The notes under the pieces were generated by a model. That model was not told the origin of the DNA. It saw only the letters and a program-made list of their open reading frames with translations, and did not search any database. From Alphaproteobacteria bacterium (lineage in GTDB: Bacteria > Pseudomonadota > Alphaproteobacteria > Zavarziniales > Zavarziniaceae), in NCBI GenBank assembly GCA_021774355.1, contig JAJFJE010000082.1:1-15907 (forward strand): a stretch of DNA of 15,907 nt, written 5' to 3'. Shown here piece by piece: positions 8,344 to 15,500 of this stretch (position 1 is the stretch's first letter; every line of letters begins with the position of its first letter). A program made the translations under genes and the position numbers.

Positions 8344-8422
8344 CGCTTGCTCTCCTTGCCCGCCTGCCGGCGGTCGCCAATCACGGTGCACTGCACAATA
8401 ACGGCCGTGCTAACTTGGTGCC
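8344..8422. promoter_or_regulatory. divergent promoter spacer with 11-bp palindrome
   Basis: This 79-bp spacer separates the divergent ETF-QO and uracil-DNA glycosylase starts and must hold the promoter of at least the former. It contains the symmetric sequence GTGCACTGCAC (8386-8396), with arms GTGCA/TGCAC around a single central base, which is a plausible operator half-site pair. No confident -35/-10 pair could be assigned by eye. Confidence 0.4.
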
Positions 8423-9214
8423 ATGGATCAGTTTCCGTCACCGCTTGCCGCTCTGGCCTGGCTGCTCGAGGCCGGGGTCGACGAAGCTCTCGACGACCGC
8501 GCCGTCGACCGCTTCGCGGTGCCCCAGCCGCCGCCGGCCAAGCTGGCCGGTACCCCGTCGACCGTCGGCCGGCCCATGCCGCCGCCGCAACCCGTCCGCG
8601 CCACGGTTTCCGTCGAAGCGGCGATGATCGACGCGGCGCGGCAGCTGGCCGATTCCTGCGCCGATCTGGCGGCGCTGGAACGCGCCATCCGCGCCTTCGA
8701 CGGCGGTGGCCTGAAGGCAGGGGCGCTCAATACCGTGATCGCCGACGGGATCGCCGGTGCCCCCCTGATGGTGATCGGCGAAGCGCCCGGAGCCGAAGAA
8801 GACGCCAAGGGGTTGCCCTTTGTCGGCCGGGCCGGCCAGTTGCTGGACAGGATGCTGGCAGCCATCGGATATTCACGCACTACGAATGCATATATCACCA
8901 ATGTCATCTATTGGCGACCCCCTGGCAACCGCAAACCAACCGTTGCGGAAACCGCGCTGTGCCGGCCTTTCGTCGAGCGCCTGATCAGCCTGTGCGAACC
9001 GCGCGTCATCCTGTTGCTGGGCGGCACCCCGAGCACCGCCCTGCTGGACAGCAAGGTCGGCATCACCCGCCTGCGCGGGCAATGGCACAGCTTTCTCGGG
9101 CGGCCCGTCATGCCCAGTCTCCACCCCGCCTATCTGCTGCGCAATCCAGCAGCGAAGGCGGACTCCTGGCGCGACCTTTTGGCACTCCAGGCCCGGCTGA
9201 CCGCCGACGATTAA
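8423..9214 (+). CDS. uracil-DNA glycosylase, type 4-like
   Basis: A 263-aa DNA-repair enzyme that would excise uracil from DNA. The uracil pocket motif GEAPGAEED (119-127) is followed by GLPFVGRAGQLLD, and the second active-site motif is HPAYLLR starting at H234. Both fit the type 4 branch of the UDG superfamily. The N-terminal ~80 residues are low-complexity and proline-rich, with no recognised domain. Type 4 enzymes normally bind a 4Fe-4S cluster, but two ligand positions are changed here: the usual Cys pair region reads FDGGGLK (92-98), and the Cys before RPPGNR is W164. The enzyme may therefore lack the cluster. No strong ribosome-binding sequence precedes the ATG. The gene is followed 107 bp later by the lytic transglycosylase. 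Confidence 0.85.
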   Translation: MDQFPSPLAALAWLLEAGVDEALDDRAVDRFAVPQPPPAKLAGTPSTVGRPMPPPQPVRATVSVEAAMIDAARQLADSCADLAALERAIRAFDGGGLKAGALNTVIADGIAGAPLMVIGEAPGAEEDAKGLPFVGRAGQLLDRMLAAIGYSRTTNAYITNVIYWRPPGNRKPTVAETALCRPFVERLISLCEPRVILLLGGTPSTALLDSKVGITRLRGQWHSFLGRPVMPSLHPAYLLRNPAAKADSWRDLLALQARLTADD

Positions 9215-9321
9215 ACCAAATCCCCGGGTAACCCGTTTCATTTCCCACCAAATCGGCCGTGTCGCCTTGGCAGGACCGCCACAGTCTCGTCATAGTTCGT
9301 GCCGTGGGAGAGGGAAACGTC

Positions 9322-11136
9322 ATGAGCTGGGGCACAAGCCTCTTGCGGATAAAGACGCGTCTGTTGCGGTGCCTGCTGGCAGCGCCGGTGCTGACCGTCA
9401 TCGGACTGGGGCCGTGGCCATTGGGCGTCGGGCCGGCGCCCGCACTGGCCGCCACCCAGACCACCGCATCAACTGGGCCGCGTGGCCTGGCCACCCTGTC
9501 AAAGGCCGATATCGGCCGCTATCGCACATTGTTCGAGCTGATCCGCACCGGCCGTCACGGCGAGGTCGACGCCGTCCTCGCCGCGGTCGAGGACCCGCTT
9601 CTGGTGGGTCACGTGCAGGCCGCCCGCTGCCTGGACCGCACCCGTTATGTGGCGAGCAAGGCCGAACTCTCGGCCTGGCTGAACCGCTACAGCGAATTGC
9701 CCGAGGCGGAAGACATCGCGGCCCTTGCCGGGGTCAGGCTGCCCATCCGGCGGATCGCCGGGCTGGATGACGGCACCGCCGCCGGGGAAGGCCGCCTCGA
9801 CACCCTGCCCCAGGAGCCGCCCGGGCGTCAGAAAGCCGGCCTGCGGTTCAGCGTCAGCAGCCTGTCGCCGGCCATCGGCGCCGCCCTGAAGCGCGGCGAC
9901 GAACGGGCAGCCCTGACCTTCCTGCGCGATCCGGCGGTAGGCGGACGCCTGGCCCTGGCCAAGCAGGACATGATCCGCGCCGAGATTGCCTTCCGGCTGT
10001 TCCTCAAAGGTGCCGATCAGCAGGCTTTCGACCTGGCCAAGCTGGTCGCCGGCCGGTCGCGCAACCTTGTCCCCATGGCCGACTGGACCGCCGGCCTGGC
10101 GGCCTGGCGCCTGGGCGACGCCGACAGCGCCGGCCGCCATTTCGCGGCCCTGTCGGAATCGGCGACGGTCTCGACCTGGGTCACGGCGGCGGCGGCCTTC
10201 TGGGCCGCCCGGGCCGATCTGGTGGCGGCCAAGCCCGACCGGGTGCTCGATCACCTGACGGTCGCCGCGCGCTACCCGCAAAGCTTCTACGGCCTGATGG
10301 CGGCGCGCCTGCTGGGGCGGGATCTGTCCGCCACCCCGGAGGTCAATGCCATTGACGCCGCCGCGCTGAAGCCGCTGCTGGGCCTTGCCCCGGTGCGCCG
10401 GGCAATGGCCCTGGCGGCCGTCGGCCAGCTGGATCTCGCCTCGGCGGAACTGGGGCTGGTGCGGGCCGCCTTGTCGCCGGTCGAGACCGCCTCGGTCGAC
10501 GCGCTGGCCGCCCGCATCGGCCTGATCGACACCACCCAGGCGGCCGGCAAGGGCCATTTCCCCATTCCCCGCTATCGCCCGCTGAATGGTTTCCGGGTCG
10601 ACCGGGCGCTGATTTTCGCCTTTGTGAAGCAGGAATCCGGGTTCGACACCCGGGCGCAAAGCCCGGTCGGGGCCCGCGGCCTGATGCAACTCATGCCCGG
10701 CACCGCCAGCCTGGTGGCCGGCCGCCGCGGCATTCCGGTCCGGGGCCAGGGCGATCTGACGGACCCGTCGACCAACCTGGCCCTCGGCCAGGGCTATCTC
10801 GAGATGCTGATGGACGATGACGGGGTGGGGCGCAATCTGTTCCTGTTGGCCGCGGCCTATAATGCCGGCCCGGGCAATGTCGCATCATGGCTGCGCACGG
10901 CGAACTACCAGGGCGACCCCCTGCTGTTCATCGAAACCTTGCCCAGCGCCGAGACCCGCTTGTTTGTCGAGCGGATCCTTGCCAATTTCTGGATCTATCA
11001 GGCGCGGCTGGGCCAGACCCTCGAATCTCTCGATGCGGCGGCCAGCGGCGGCTGGCCCATCTTCGTGCCCCAGGACGCCGAGGCGATCCAGGTCGCGACA
11101 CAACGGATCACCGCCCAGGATTATGCCGGGAATTGA
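9322..11136 (+). CDS. soluble lytic murein transglycosylase (Slt70-like)
   Basis: A 604-aa periplasmic enzyme that cleaves the MurNAc-GlcNAc bond of peptidoglycan, forming 1,6-anhydro ends. The ATG at 9322 has GAGAGGGA upstream. It begins a signal peptide with arginines and a hydrophobic stretch, followed by an ALA-A type cleavage region near residue 45. The middle part is alpha-helical superhelix, as in Slt70. The C-terminal SLT domain carries the catalytic glutamate E438 in KQESGFD, then SPVGARGLMQLMPGTA and AAAYNAGPGN, all family signatures. An upstream GTG/ATG extension (from 9259) has no such signal and would bury the signal peptide. The last 14 bp overlap moaB. Confidence 0.93.
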   Translation: MSWGTSLLRIKTRLLRCLLAAPVLTVIGLGPWPLGVGPAPALAATQTTASTGPRGLATLSKADIGRYRTLFELIRTGRHGEVDAVLAAVEDPLLVGHVQAARCLDRTRYVASKAELSAWLNRYSELPEAEDIAALAGVRLPIRRIAGLDDGTAAGEGRLDTLPQEPPGRQKAGLRFSVSSLSPAIGAALKRGDERAALTFLRDPAVGGRLALAKQDMIRAEIAFRLFLKGADQQAFDLAKLVAGRSRNLVPMADWTAGLAAWRLGDADSAGRHFAALSESATVSTWVTAAAAFWAARADLVAAKPDRVLDHLTVAARYPQSFYGLMAARLLGRDLSATPEVNAIDAAALKPLLGLAPVRRAMALAAVGQLDLASAELGLVRAALSPVETASVDALAARIGLIDTTQAAGKGHFPIPRYRPLNGFRVDRALIFAFVKQESGFDTRAQSPVGARGLMQLMPGTASLVAGRRGIPVRGQGDLTDPSTNLALGQGYLEMLMDDDGVGRNLFLLAAAYNAGPGNVASWLRTANYQGDPLLFIETLPSAETRLFVERILANFWIYQARLGQTLESLDAAASGGWPIFVPQDAEAIQVATQRITAQDYAGN

Positions 11137-11674
11137 CCCCAACCGCCCCTTCGTCGCGGTCCGCATCGCGGTCCTGACCCTGTCCGACAGCCGGGACGCC
11201 GCCACCGACAAATCCGGCGACACCCTGGTCGAGCGGCTGACGGCAGCCGGCCACCGCCTGGCCGCCCGCGCCCTGGTCACCGACGACCAGCCGCTGATCG
11301 AACAACAGTTGCGCCGCTGGATCGCCGAGCCCGCGATCGACGTGGTTCTCGCCACCGGCGGCACCGGTGTCACCGGGCGCGACGTCACCCCCGAGGCTTT
11401 CGCAGCGGTCTGGGAAAAGCCCATTCCGGGTTTTGGCGAGTTGTTCCGCTGGCTGTCCTTCCACAAGATCGGCACCTCGACTGTCCAGTCCCGGGCCTGC
11501 GCCGGCGTCGCCGGCGGCACCTACCTGTTTGCCCTGCCCGGCTCGCCCTCGGCCTGCCGCGACGCCTGGGACGACATCCTGGTCCACCAGCTCGACTACC
11601 GCTTCCGCCCGTGCAATTTCGTTGAGCTGATGCCGCGCCTGACCGAACAGGGCCTCACGGGCCGCGGCACCTAG
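11123..11674 (+). CDS. moaB: molybdenum cofactor biosynthesis protein B (MoaB)
   Basis: A 183-aa MoaB/MogA-family protein. Enzymes of this fold bind molybdopterin, and the MogA type adenylylates it before metal insertion. The signature is the ATGGTGVTGRDVTPEA loop in the middle of the protein. It is preceded by LTLSDSRDAATDKSGDTL and followed by an LPGSPSA-type loop. The start ATG lies inside the end of the transglycosylase gene with AGGA almost abutting it, so translation is probably coupled to the upstream gene. No other molybdopterin genes are nearby. MoaB is favoured over MogA by length and by the IGTSTVQSRACAG region; confidence in the exact paralogue is lower than in the family. Confidence 0.9.
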   Translation: MPGIDPNRPFVAVRIAVLTLSDSRDAATDKSGDTLVERLTAAGHRLAARALVTDDQPLIEQQLRRWIAEPAIDVVLATGGTGVTGRDVTPEAFAAVWEKPIPGFGELFRWLSFHKIGTSTVQSRACAGVAGGTYLFALPGSPSACRDAWDDILVHQLDYRFRPCNFVELMPRLTEQGLTGRGT

Positions 11675-11684
11675 TCCGCCGGCG

Positions 11685-11719
11685 CCAGGGCCCGGCTTTC
11701 CCGCGCCCGGGGGCCTTGG
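11685..11719 (+). terminator. GC-rich hairpin after moaB, possible terminator
   Basis: Ten bases past the moaB stop, CCAGGGCCCGG can pair with CCGGGGGCCTTGG across an 11-base loop. The stem has one G-T pair and a two-base G bulge. There is no U-run after the stem, so it is a weak intrinsic terminator at best. Its position at the end of the transglycosylase-moaB unit is the main support. Confidence 0.4.
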
Positions 11720-11769
11720 CCGATGGAATCAATGTTCCTGTTTTGTTCTTAATCTGCTAATCTGTCGCC

Positions 11770-13023
11770 ATGACAGAGAACCAGCCAGACCGCCCGGCCC
11801 GGTCCGTCGGGCGGGTCCACATCGCCCCCAGCCAGGGCGGCGCGGTCGCCGATACCGCCAAGGTTGCCGCCGCCGGACGGCGCGGACGCGGAGCCCTGTC
11901 CAACCTGGCCGGCCGCTTCGAACGGACGGTCACGGTGGCCGTCGCCGACGGCTGGTCCCAGACGGGCGGGTCCCAGGCGGGCGGGTCCCAGACGGGCGGG
12001 TCCCAGACGGGCGGGTCCCAGGCGGGCGGAGCAACGGATGGCGACGCGGACGGCCTGCCGCCCCTGGCGACCACGGTCACCCTGGACCGAAGCCGCACGG
12101 TGATCGCCCGCAACACGTCGCCGGACATCAGTTTCGACCGCTCGATCAACCCCTACCGGGGGTGCGAGCATGGCTGCATCTATTGCTTCGCCCGCCCGAC
12201 CCATGCCTATCTCGGCCTGTCGCCGGGACTCGATTTTGAAACCAGGCTGCTGGCCAAGCCCGATGCCCCCCGGCTGCTGGAGGGCGAGTTGGGGGCCCGC
12301 TCCTATGTCTGCGCCCCGATCGCCATGGGAACCAATACCGATCCCTACCAGCCGCTGGAAAAACGCATGGCGATCACCCGCGGCCTGCTCGAGGTGCTGG
12401 AGCGTTGGAATCATCCGGTCACCATCGTCACCAAGTCGGCATTGGTCCTGCGCGACCGGGACATTCTGGGCCGGCTGGCGCGGCGCAACCTGGTCCGGGT
12501 GGCGGTCTCGATCACCACCCTCGACCCGCGCCTGGCCCGGCGCATGGAGCCGCGGGCGGCCACCCCGGCCCGCCGGCTGGCGACGATCCGCGAACTGGCC
12601 GGGATCGGCGTCCCGGTGGGGGTGATGACGGCTCCGATCATTCCCGGCCTCAACGACCACGAGATCGAGGCGCTTCTGGGGGCGGCACGCGCCGCCGGGG
12701 CGAGCCTTGCCGGCTATGTCCTGTTGCGCCTGCCCCTGGAGATCAAGGACCTGTTTCGCGAGTGGCTGGAGGAGGCGGTGCCCGAGCGGGCTGCCCGGGT
12801 GATGGCGCTGCTGCGCGAGATGCGCGGCGGCAAGGACTATGACGCGGCGTTCGGCCAGCGCATGCGCGGCAGCGGGCCCTACGCCACCCTGCTCGGCCAG
12901 CGCTTTCGCCTGACCTGCAGGCGGCTGGGCCTGGATGCCCCCAGGACTCCCCTGGACACCAGCCAATTCCGTCGCCCGCCAGCGCCGGGCGACCAGCTCG
13001 GCCTGTTCGATCCGGTCCCCTGA
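11770..13023 (+). CDS. PA0069-family radical SAM protein
   Basis: A 417-aa radical SAM enzyme, distantly similar to spore photoproduct lyase. The 4Fe-4S/SAM motif is C132, C136 and C139 in CEHGCIYC, followed by FARPTHAYLGLSPG. MGTNTDPYQPLEK and TIVTKSALVLRD further on fit the PA0069/Rv2578c-type proteins. The reaction catalysed is not established for this family. The C-terminus ends in a QLGLFD tail, common in these proteins. Residues 1-100 are poorly conserved and contain five SQ(T/A)GG pentapeptides encoded by a DNA minisatellite. The ATG is preceded by an AT-rich stretch (about 11725-11765) with no ribosome-binding sequence. A leaderless or near-leaderless transcript is possible, which is inference. 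Confidence 0.9.
   Translation: MTENQPDRPARSVGRVHIAPSQGGAVADTAKVAAAGRRGRGALSNLAGRFERTVTVAVADGWSQTGGSQAGGSQTGGSQTGGSQAGGATDGDADGLPPLATTVTLDRSRTVIARNTSPDISFDRSINPYRGCEHGCIYCFARPTHAYLGLSPGLDFETRLLAKPDAPRLLEGELGARSYVCAPIAMGTNTDPYQPLEKRMAITRGLLEVLERWNHPVTIVTKSALVLRDRDILGRLARRNLVRVAVSITTLDPRLARRMEPRAATPARRLATIRELAGIGVPVGVMTAPIIPGLNDHEIEALLGAARAAGASLAGYVLLRLPLEIKDLFREWLEEAVPERAARVMALLREMRGGKDYDAAFGQRMRGSGPYATLLGQRFRLTCRRLGLDAPRTPLDTSQFRRPPAPGDQLGLFDPVP
11956..12030 (+). repeat. five-copy 15-bp coding minisatellite
   Basis: Five head-to-tail copies of TCCCAGACGGGCGGG or TCCCAGGCGGGCGGG lie in frame in the radical SAM gene, starting at codon 63. They encode SQTGG, SQAGG, SQTGG, SQTGG and SQAGG. Copies 1, 3 and 4 are identical. 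Copies 2 and 5 carry the A-to-G change that turns T into A, and copy 5 ends in A instead of G. The near identity at DNA level points to recent slippage expansion. Because the unit is five codons long, copy-number change alters linker length without shifting the frame. Confidence 0.97.
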
Positions 13024-13025
13024 GG

Positions 13026-13334
13026 TCAGAACAGCCGCTTGGCAGCCGGGTCGCGGCGACGGAACAGCAGCAGCAGTGCGAGGCCGGTCAGGCCGAACAG
13101 AAGCAGCCCGGGAACGGCCAGCACGGTGGTCGCCACCGGCTGCCAGAGCACCGGCAGGGTATAGCTCTCGATGGCCGTCCGGACCCCGTCATAGCCGTCG
13201 GCGTCGAGGGTCTGCCACAGGTCGCCAAGCGGCAACAGGGCGACCCGCCCGCGTTCGAGCATGGCCATGGCGTCGGCCCCCAGACAAACGAGGCTCAAAC
13301 CGACAAGAAACCAACCGAGGATTCGCCCAATCAC
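13026..13334 (-). CDS. small two-helix membrane protein of unknown function
   Basis: A 102-aa protein starting at GTG 13334, with AAGGGG 4 bp upstream. It has an N-terminal hydrophobic helix (about 5-24) and a C-terminal one (about 64-91) ending in a basic FRRRDPAAKR tail, with a soluble stretch of about 38 residues between them. The central LGDLWQTLDADG and LPVLWQPVATT segments resemble a small alphaproteobacterial membrane protein family that I recognise only as hypothetical. The longer open frame upstream has no start signal and poor coding character. The gene converges with the radical SAM gene, with only 2 bp between the stop codons and no room for a terminator. Confidence 0.72.
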   Translation of the reverse strand: MIGRILGWFLVGLSLVCLGADAMAMLERGRVALLPLGDLWQTLDADGYDGVRTAIESYTLPVLWQPVATTVLAVPGLLLFGLTGLALLLLFRRRDPAAKRLF

Positions 13335-13745
13335 TGCGCCCCTTTCCCTCGGACATCGTGGTGAGCCAGGCAGAGAAGAGCATGAATCGGGCGATAATGG
13401 GGCACCGGGCGCGCCCTGTCGCCTGTGAACCCCGCCCGAACCCGCCCGGCCGGGACGTTTTGGCCGTCCAGGAGCGTCCTGGCGCCTAAATTCGACCGGG
13501 AGAATCAGTTCTTGGCGACCGGCCTGTGCCGCCGAACACCGCCCTGTCCCCCGCCCGCCCTGGCGCGTGCCCGGCGACGCCATCCAGCGATGCCTGGTTC
13601 GGCCGGGCGTGCCGCGGCGCCCGGGCCGCCGCCGCGCAATGACCGGGAGAGCGCGTCGACGGTGGCACCAATCGTTTGCGGCCGGCCACTCGCAGCTTGC
13701 GTGGCCGGCGCGGCTATGGCAGGTTCCGCGCCCTAGCGCCCCGGC
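13335..13745. other. gene-free stretch with two hairpins
   Basis: About 410 bp with no coding region I can support on either strand; the open frames here are short, arginine/proline/alanine-rich and lack start signals. The left end must hold the promoter of the small membrane protein gene, and the right end that of the tRNA. Two inverted repeats stand out. CCAGGA-GCG-TCCTGG (13468-13482) is a perfect 6-bp stem. GCCGGCCAC/GTGGCCGGC (13681-13689 and 13701-13709) is a perfect 9-bp stem with an 11-base loop, 36 bp before the tRNA. A decayed gene or a small RNA cannot be excluded. Confidence 0.55.
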
Positions 13746-13820
<75 letters not shown>

Positions 13821-13906
13821 TCGCGATGTCGCGGCGGCGCCCGCCGTCTTCGCGCGGACGCCCCGCTCTGCTAGCCTTGGTCGTCGTCCCCGCGCAAGAG
13901 GTTGCG

Positions 13907-14896
13907 ATGCCGCCCGGCCGCTCTGCCGTCGCCCTGCTGCGTCTGCCCCTGCAGGTCCTGGCCCTGGCCAGCGGCGCCAAATCCTTCCGTGACAATCCGG
14001 TGATCGGCAGCCGGCGGCTCAACCGCCTGGGGCTCCACGTCTCCCGGGTGACGCTCGCGGCGCTGATCATGGGTCTGCGCCGGCTGTGGCTGGCCGCCTT
14101 CGTACCCCGGGCGCTGCGCCAGGCCTTTGCCCGGGACGGCTTCGTGGTGCTTCCCGATTTCCTGCCGGCGGCGCTGTTCGCCCAACTTGAGATGGAGGTC
14201 AGGGCCTGCCGCCATCCCACCACCGACATGGTCCAGGGCGACACCGTGACCGCCCGGGTGCTGCTGGACGGGCGCGTCCTGGGCGATATGCCGGCGGCCC
14301 GCGCGGTGCTGGCGGACCGTCGCTATCGCCGCCTGCTGGGCTATGTGGCCGGGCGTTGCCGGGTGCCCGGCCAGTGGATACAGACGATTCACAGCGGCGT
14401 CCGGCTCGACCAGCCCGATCCCCAGCGCCGGCTTCATTCCGACACCTTCCACCCGACCATGAAGGCATGGCTGTTTATCGACGACGTCGACGCGCGCAAC
14501 GGACCCTTCACCTACGTGCCCGGGTCCCACCGCCTGACCAGGGCCCGGCTGGCCTGGGAATATCGTCAGAGCCTGGCCGGCGCGGAGCTCCCCGAACTCT
14601 ATGCCGCGCGCGGCTCCCTGCGCATCGACGACGCGGCCTTGGGGGCGCTGGGCCTGGCCGCGCCGCGCCCGATCCACTGCCGGCGCAACACCCTGGTCGT
14701 CGCCGACACCCGCGGCTTTCACCGCCGGGGGAACGCCAGCGATGGCCGCGCCGACCGCCTGGAGCTGTGGGCCATGTCGCGCACCAACCCGTTCAACCCG
14801 TTGCCGGGCCTGCCCTTCGCCGCGCTCGACCGGCTCGATCTGGCCTTGTTCAAGGGCTTCCTTTGGCTCAGACCCCGTCTGCGCCGGCGCACCTGA
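13907..14896 (+). CDS. phytanoyl-CoA dioxygenase (PhyH) family protein
   Basis: A 329-aa non-haem Fe(II)/2-oxoglutarate oxygenase. The ATG at 13907 has AAGAGG 5 bp upstream; the open frame extends left through the tRNA and so cannot all be real. The iron ligands are H177 and D179 in LHSDTFHP and distal H272 in RGFHRRG, with R284 (or R281) as the likely 2-oxoglutarate carboxylate ligand. The N-terminal 70 residues carry a KSFRDNPVIGSRRLNRLGLH element that I associate with one bacterial subfamily of PhyH proteins. YVPGSHRLT is another family hallmark. The substrate is unknown; lipid hydroxylation is possible, but nothing adjacent supports it. Confidence 0.88.
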   Translation: MPPGRSAVALLRLPLQVLALASGAKSFRDNPVIGSRRLNRLGLHVSRVTLAALIMGLRRLWLAAFVPRALRQAFARDGFVVLPDFLPAALFAQLEMEVRACRHPTTDMVQGDTVTARVLLDGRVLGDMPAARAVLADRRYRRLLGYVAGRCRVPGQWIQTIHSGVRLDQPDPQRRLHSDTFHPTMKAWLFIDDVDARNGPFTYVPGSHRLTRARLAWEYRQSLAGAELPELYAARGSLRIDDAALGALGLAAPRPIHCRRNTLVVADTRGFHRRGNASDGRADRLELWAMSRTNPFNPLPGLPFAALDRLDLALFKGFLWLRPRLRRRT

Positions 14897-14916
14897 CCCC
14901 CCTGATCAGAGGGGTC
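14895..14916. terminator. 22-bp near-perfect palindrome, possible terminator or operator
   Basis: GACCCC (14895-14900) and GGGGTC (14911-14916) flank the self-complementary CTGATCAG, with a single C/A mismatch pair between them, so the whole 22 bp is nearly symmetric. It starts inside the stop codon of the PhyH-family gene and ends 61 bp before the XRE gene start. As RNA it would fold into a strong hairpin, but no U-run follows. It could end PhyH transcription or serve as an operator for the XRE regulator; the sequence does not decide. Confidence 0.5.
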
Positions 14917-14977
14917 GTATCGCGCCGCCAATGAGGCCAACCTCGGCCGACCGGGCATGACCCGGGCAGGAGGGGCT

Positions 14978-15370
14978 ATGACACCGAAAGAAATCGCGGG
15001 CGCCTTCGGGGCTTGGCTGCGCGCATTGCGCGGGCTGAACGGGCTGAGCGTGGAGGGCCTGGCACACCGATCGGGGGTTGCCGTCGACCGTATCCAGGCC
15101 ATCGAACGGGCGCGCCATCAGCCGCCCAGCCTCGACGAGGTCTCCTTGCTGCTGACCGCCATCGATCCTGCGATGCTGCCCCGCCTGCTCGACCTCGCCG
15201 CGTCCTGCGCCGTGCTGGGGGTCAGCATCGATCAGGCCTCGGTAACGGACTCCGTCTCGCGGATGGCGGCGTCCCTGGGCGTCCTGGGATCCAGCCCGGT
15301 GGCCACTGCTTTTGCCGACCTGGCCGAGTCGGTGGCACGGGTCCGCGCCCGCAGCCCGCTCAATTCGTAA
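14978..15370 (+). CDS. small XRE-type HTH regulator upstream of luxI
   Basis: A 130-aa DNA-binding protein. The helix-turn-helix lies at about residues 10-65, with the Xre/Cro pattern LSVEGLAHRSGVAVDRIQAIE followed by PSLDEVSLLLTAI, where the next helix follows a conserved turn. The remaining 65 residues match nothing I recognise and could form a dimerisation helix. The ATG at 14978 has AGGAGG (14968-14973) 4 bp upstream, which decides it over the ATG at 14957. It sits 130 bp upstream of the luxI-type synthase on the same strand, so it may control that gene or itself. This is inference from position only. Confidence 0.85.
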   Translation: MTPKEIAGAFGAWLRALRGLNGLSVEGLAHRSGVAVDRIQAIERARHQPPSLDEVSLLLTAIDPAMLPRLLDLAASCAVLGVSIDQASVTDSVSRMAASLGVLGSSPVATAFADLAESVARVRARSPLNS

Positions 15371-15500
15371 CCGCTTGGATTATGCACGCATAGGGATACG
15401 CTACGCACAATATAAATTTCTTGTCAATACCCACTCTTAGTTAGGCGACGGCACCCACTCCTTTGTCGTGTTCTGGGCTTCCACACCACAGGGGGCCAAC
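15371..15500 (+). promoter_or_regulatory. AT-rich upstream region of luxI
   Basis: This 130-bp spacer is markedly richer in A+T than its surroundings, especially 15375-15445, as expected of a promoter region in a GC-rich genome. It contains an inverted repeat TATGC-AC-GCATA (15381-15392). It also has two direct copies of ACCCACTC (15429-15436 and 15453-15460), spaced 24 bp start to start. No lux-box dyad of the CTG-N10-CAG kind was found by eye, and no confident -35/-10 pair was assigned. AGGGGG at 15490-15495 is the luxI ribosome-binding sequence. Confidence 0.55.

Noticed and set aside
6430..9231. Open frame of 933 codons on the plus strand opposite the TPR gene start and ETF-QO.
   Set aside because: Its translation has no recognisable domain, is rich in Gly, Pro, Arg and His, and mirrors the well-supported ETF-QO gene on the other strand. 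Long antisense open frames are expected at this GC content.
9225..9235. CGGG-TAA-CCCG mini-hairpin after the uracil-DNA glycosylase, followed by TTTCATTT.
   Set aside because: A four-base stem with three unpaired bases and a broken T-run is too weak to call a terminator.
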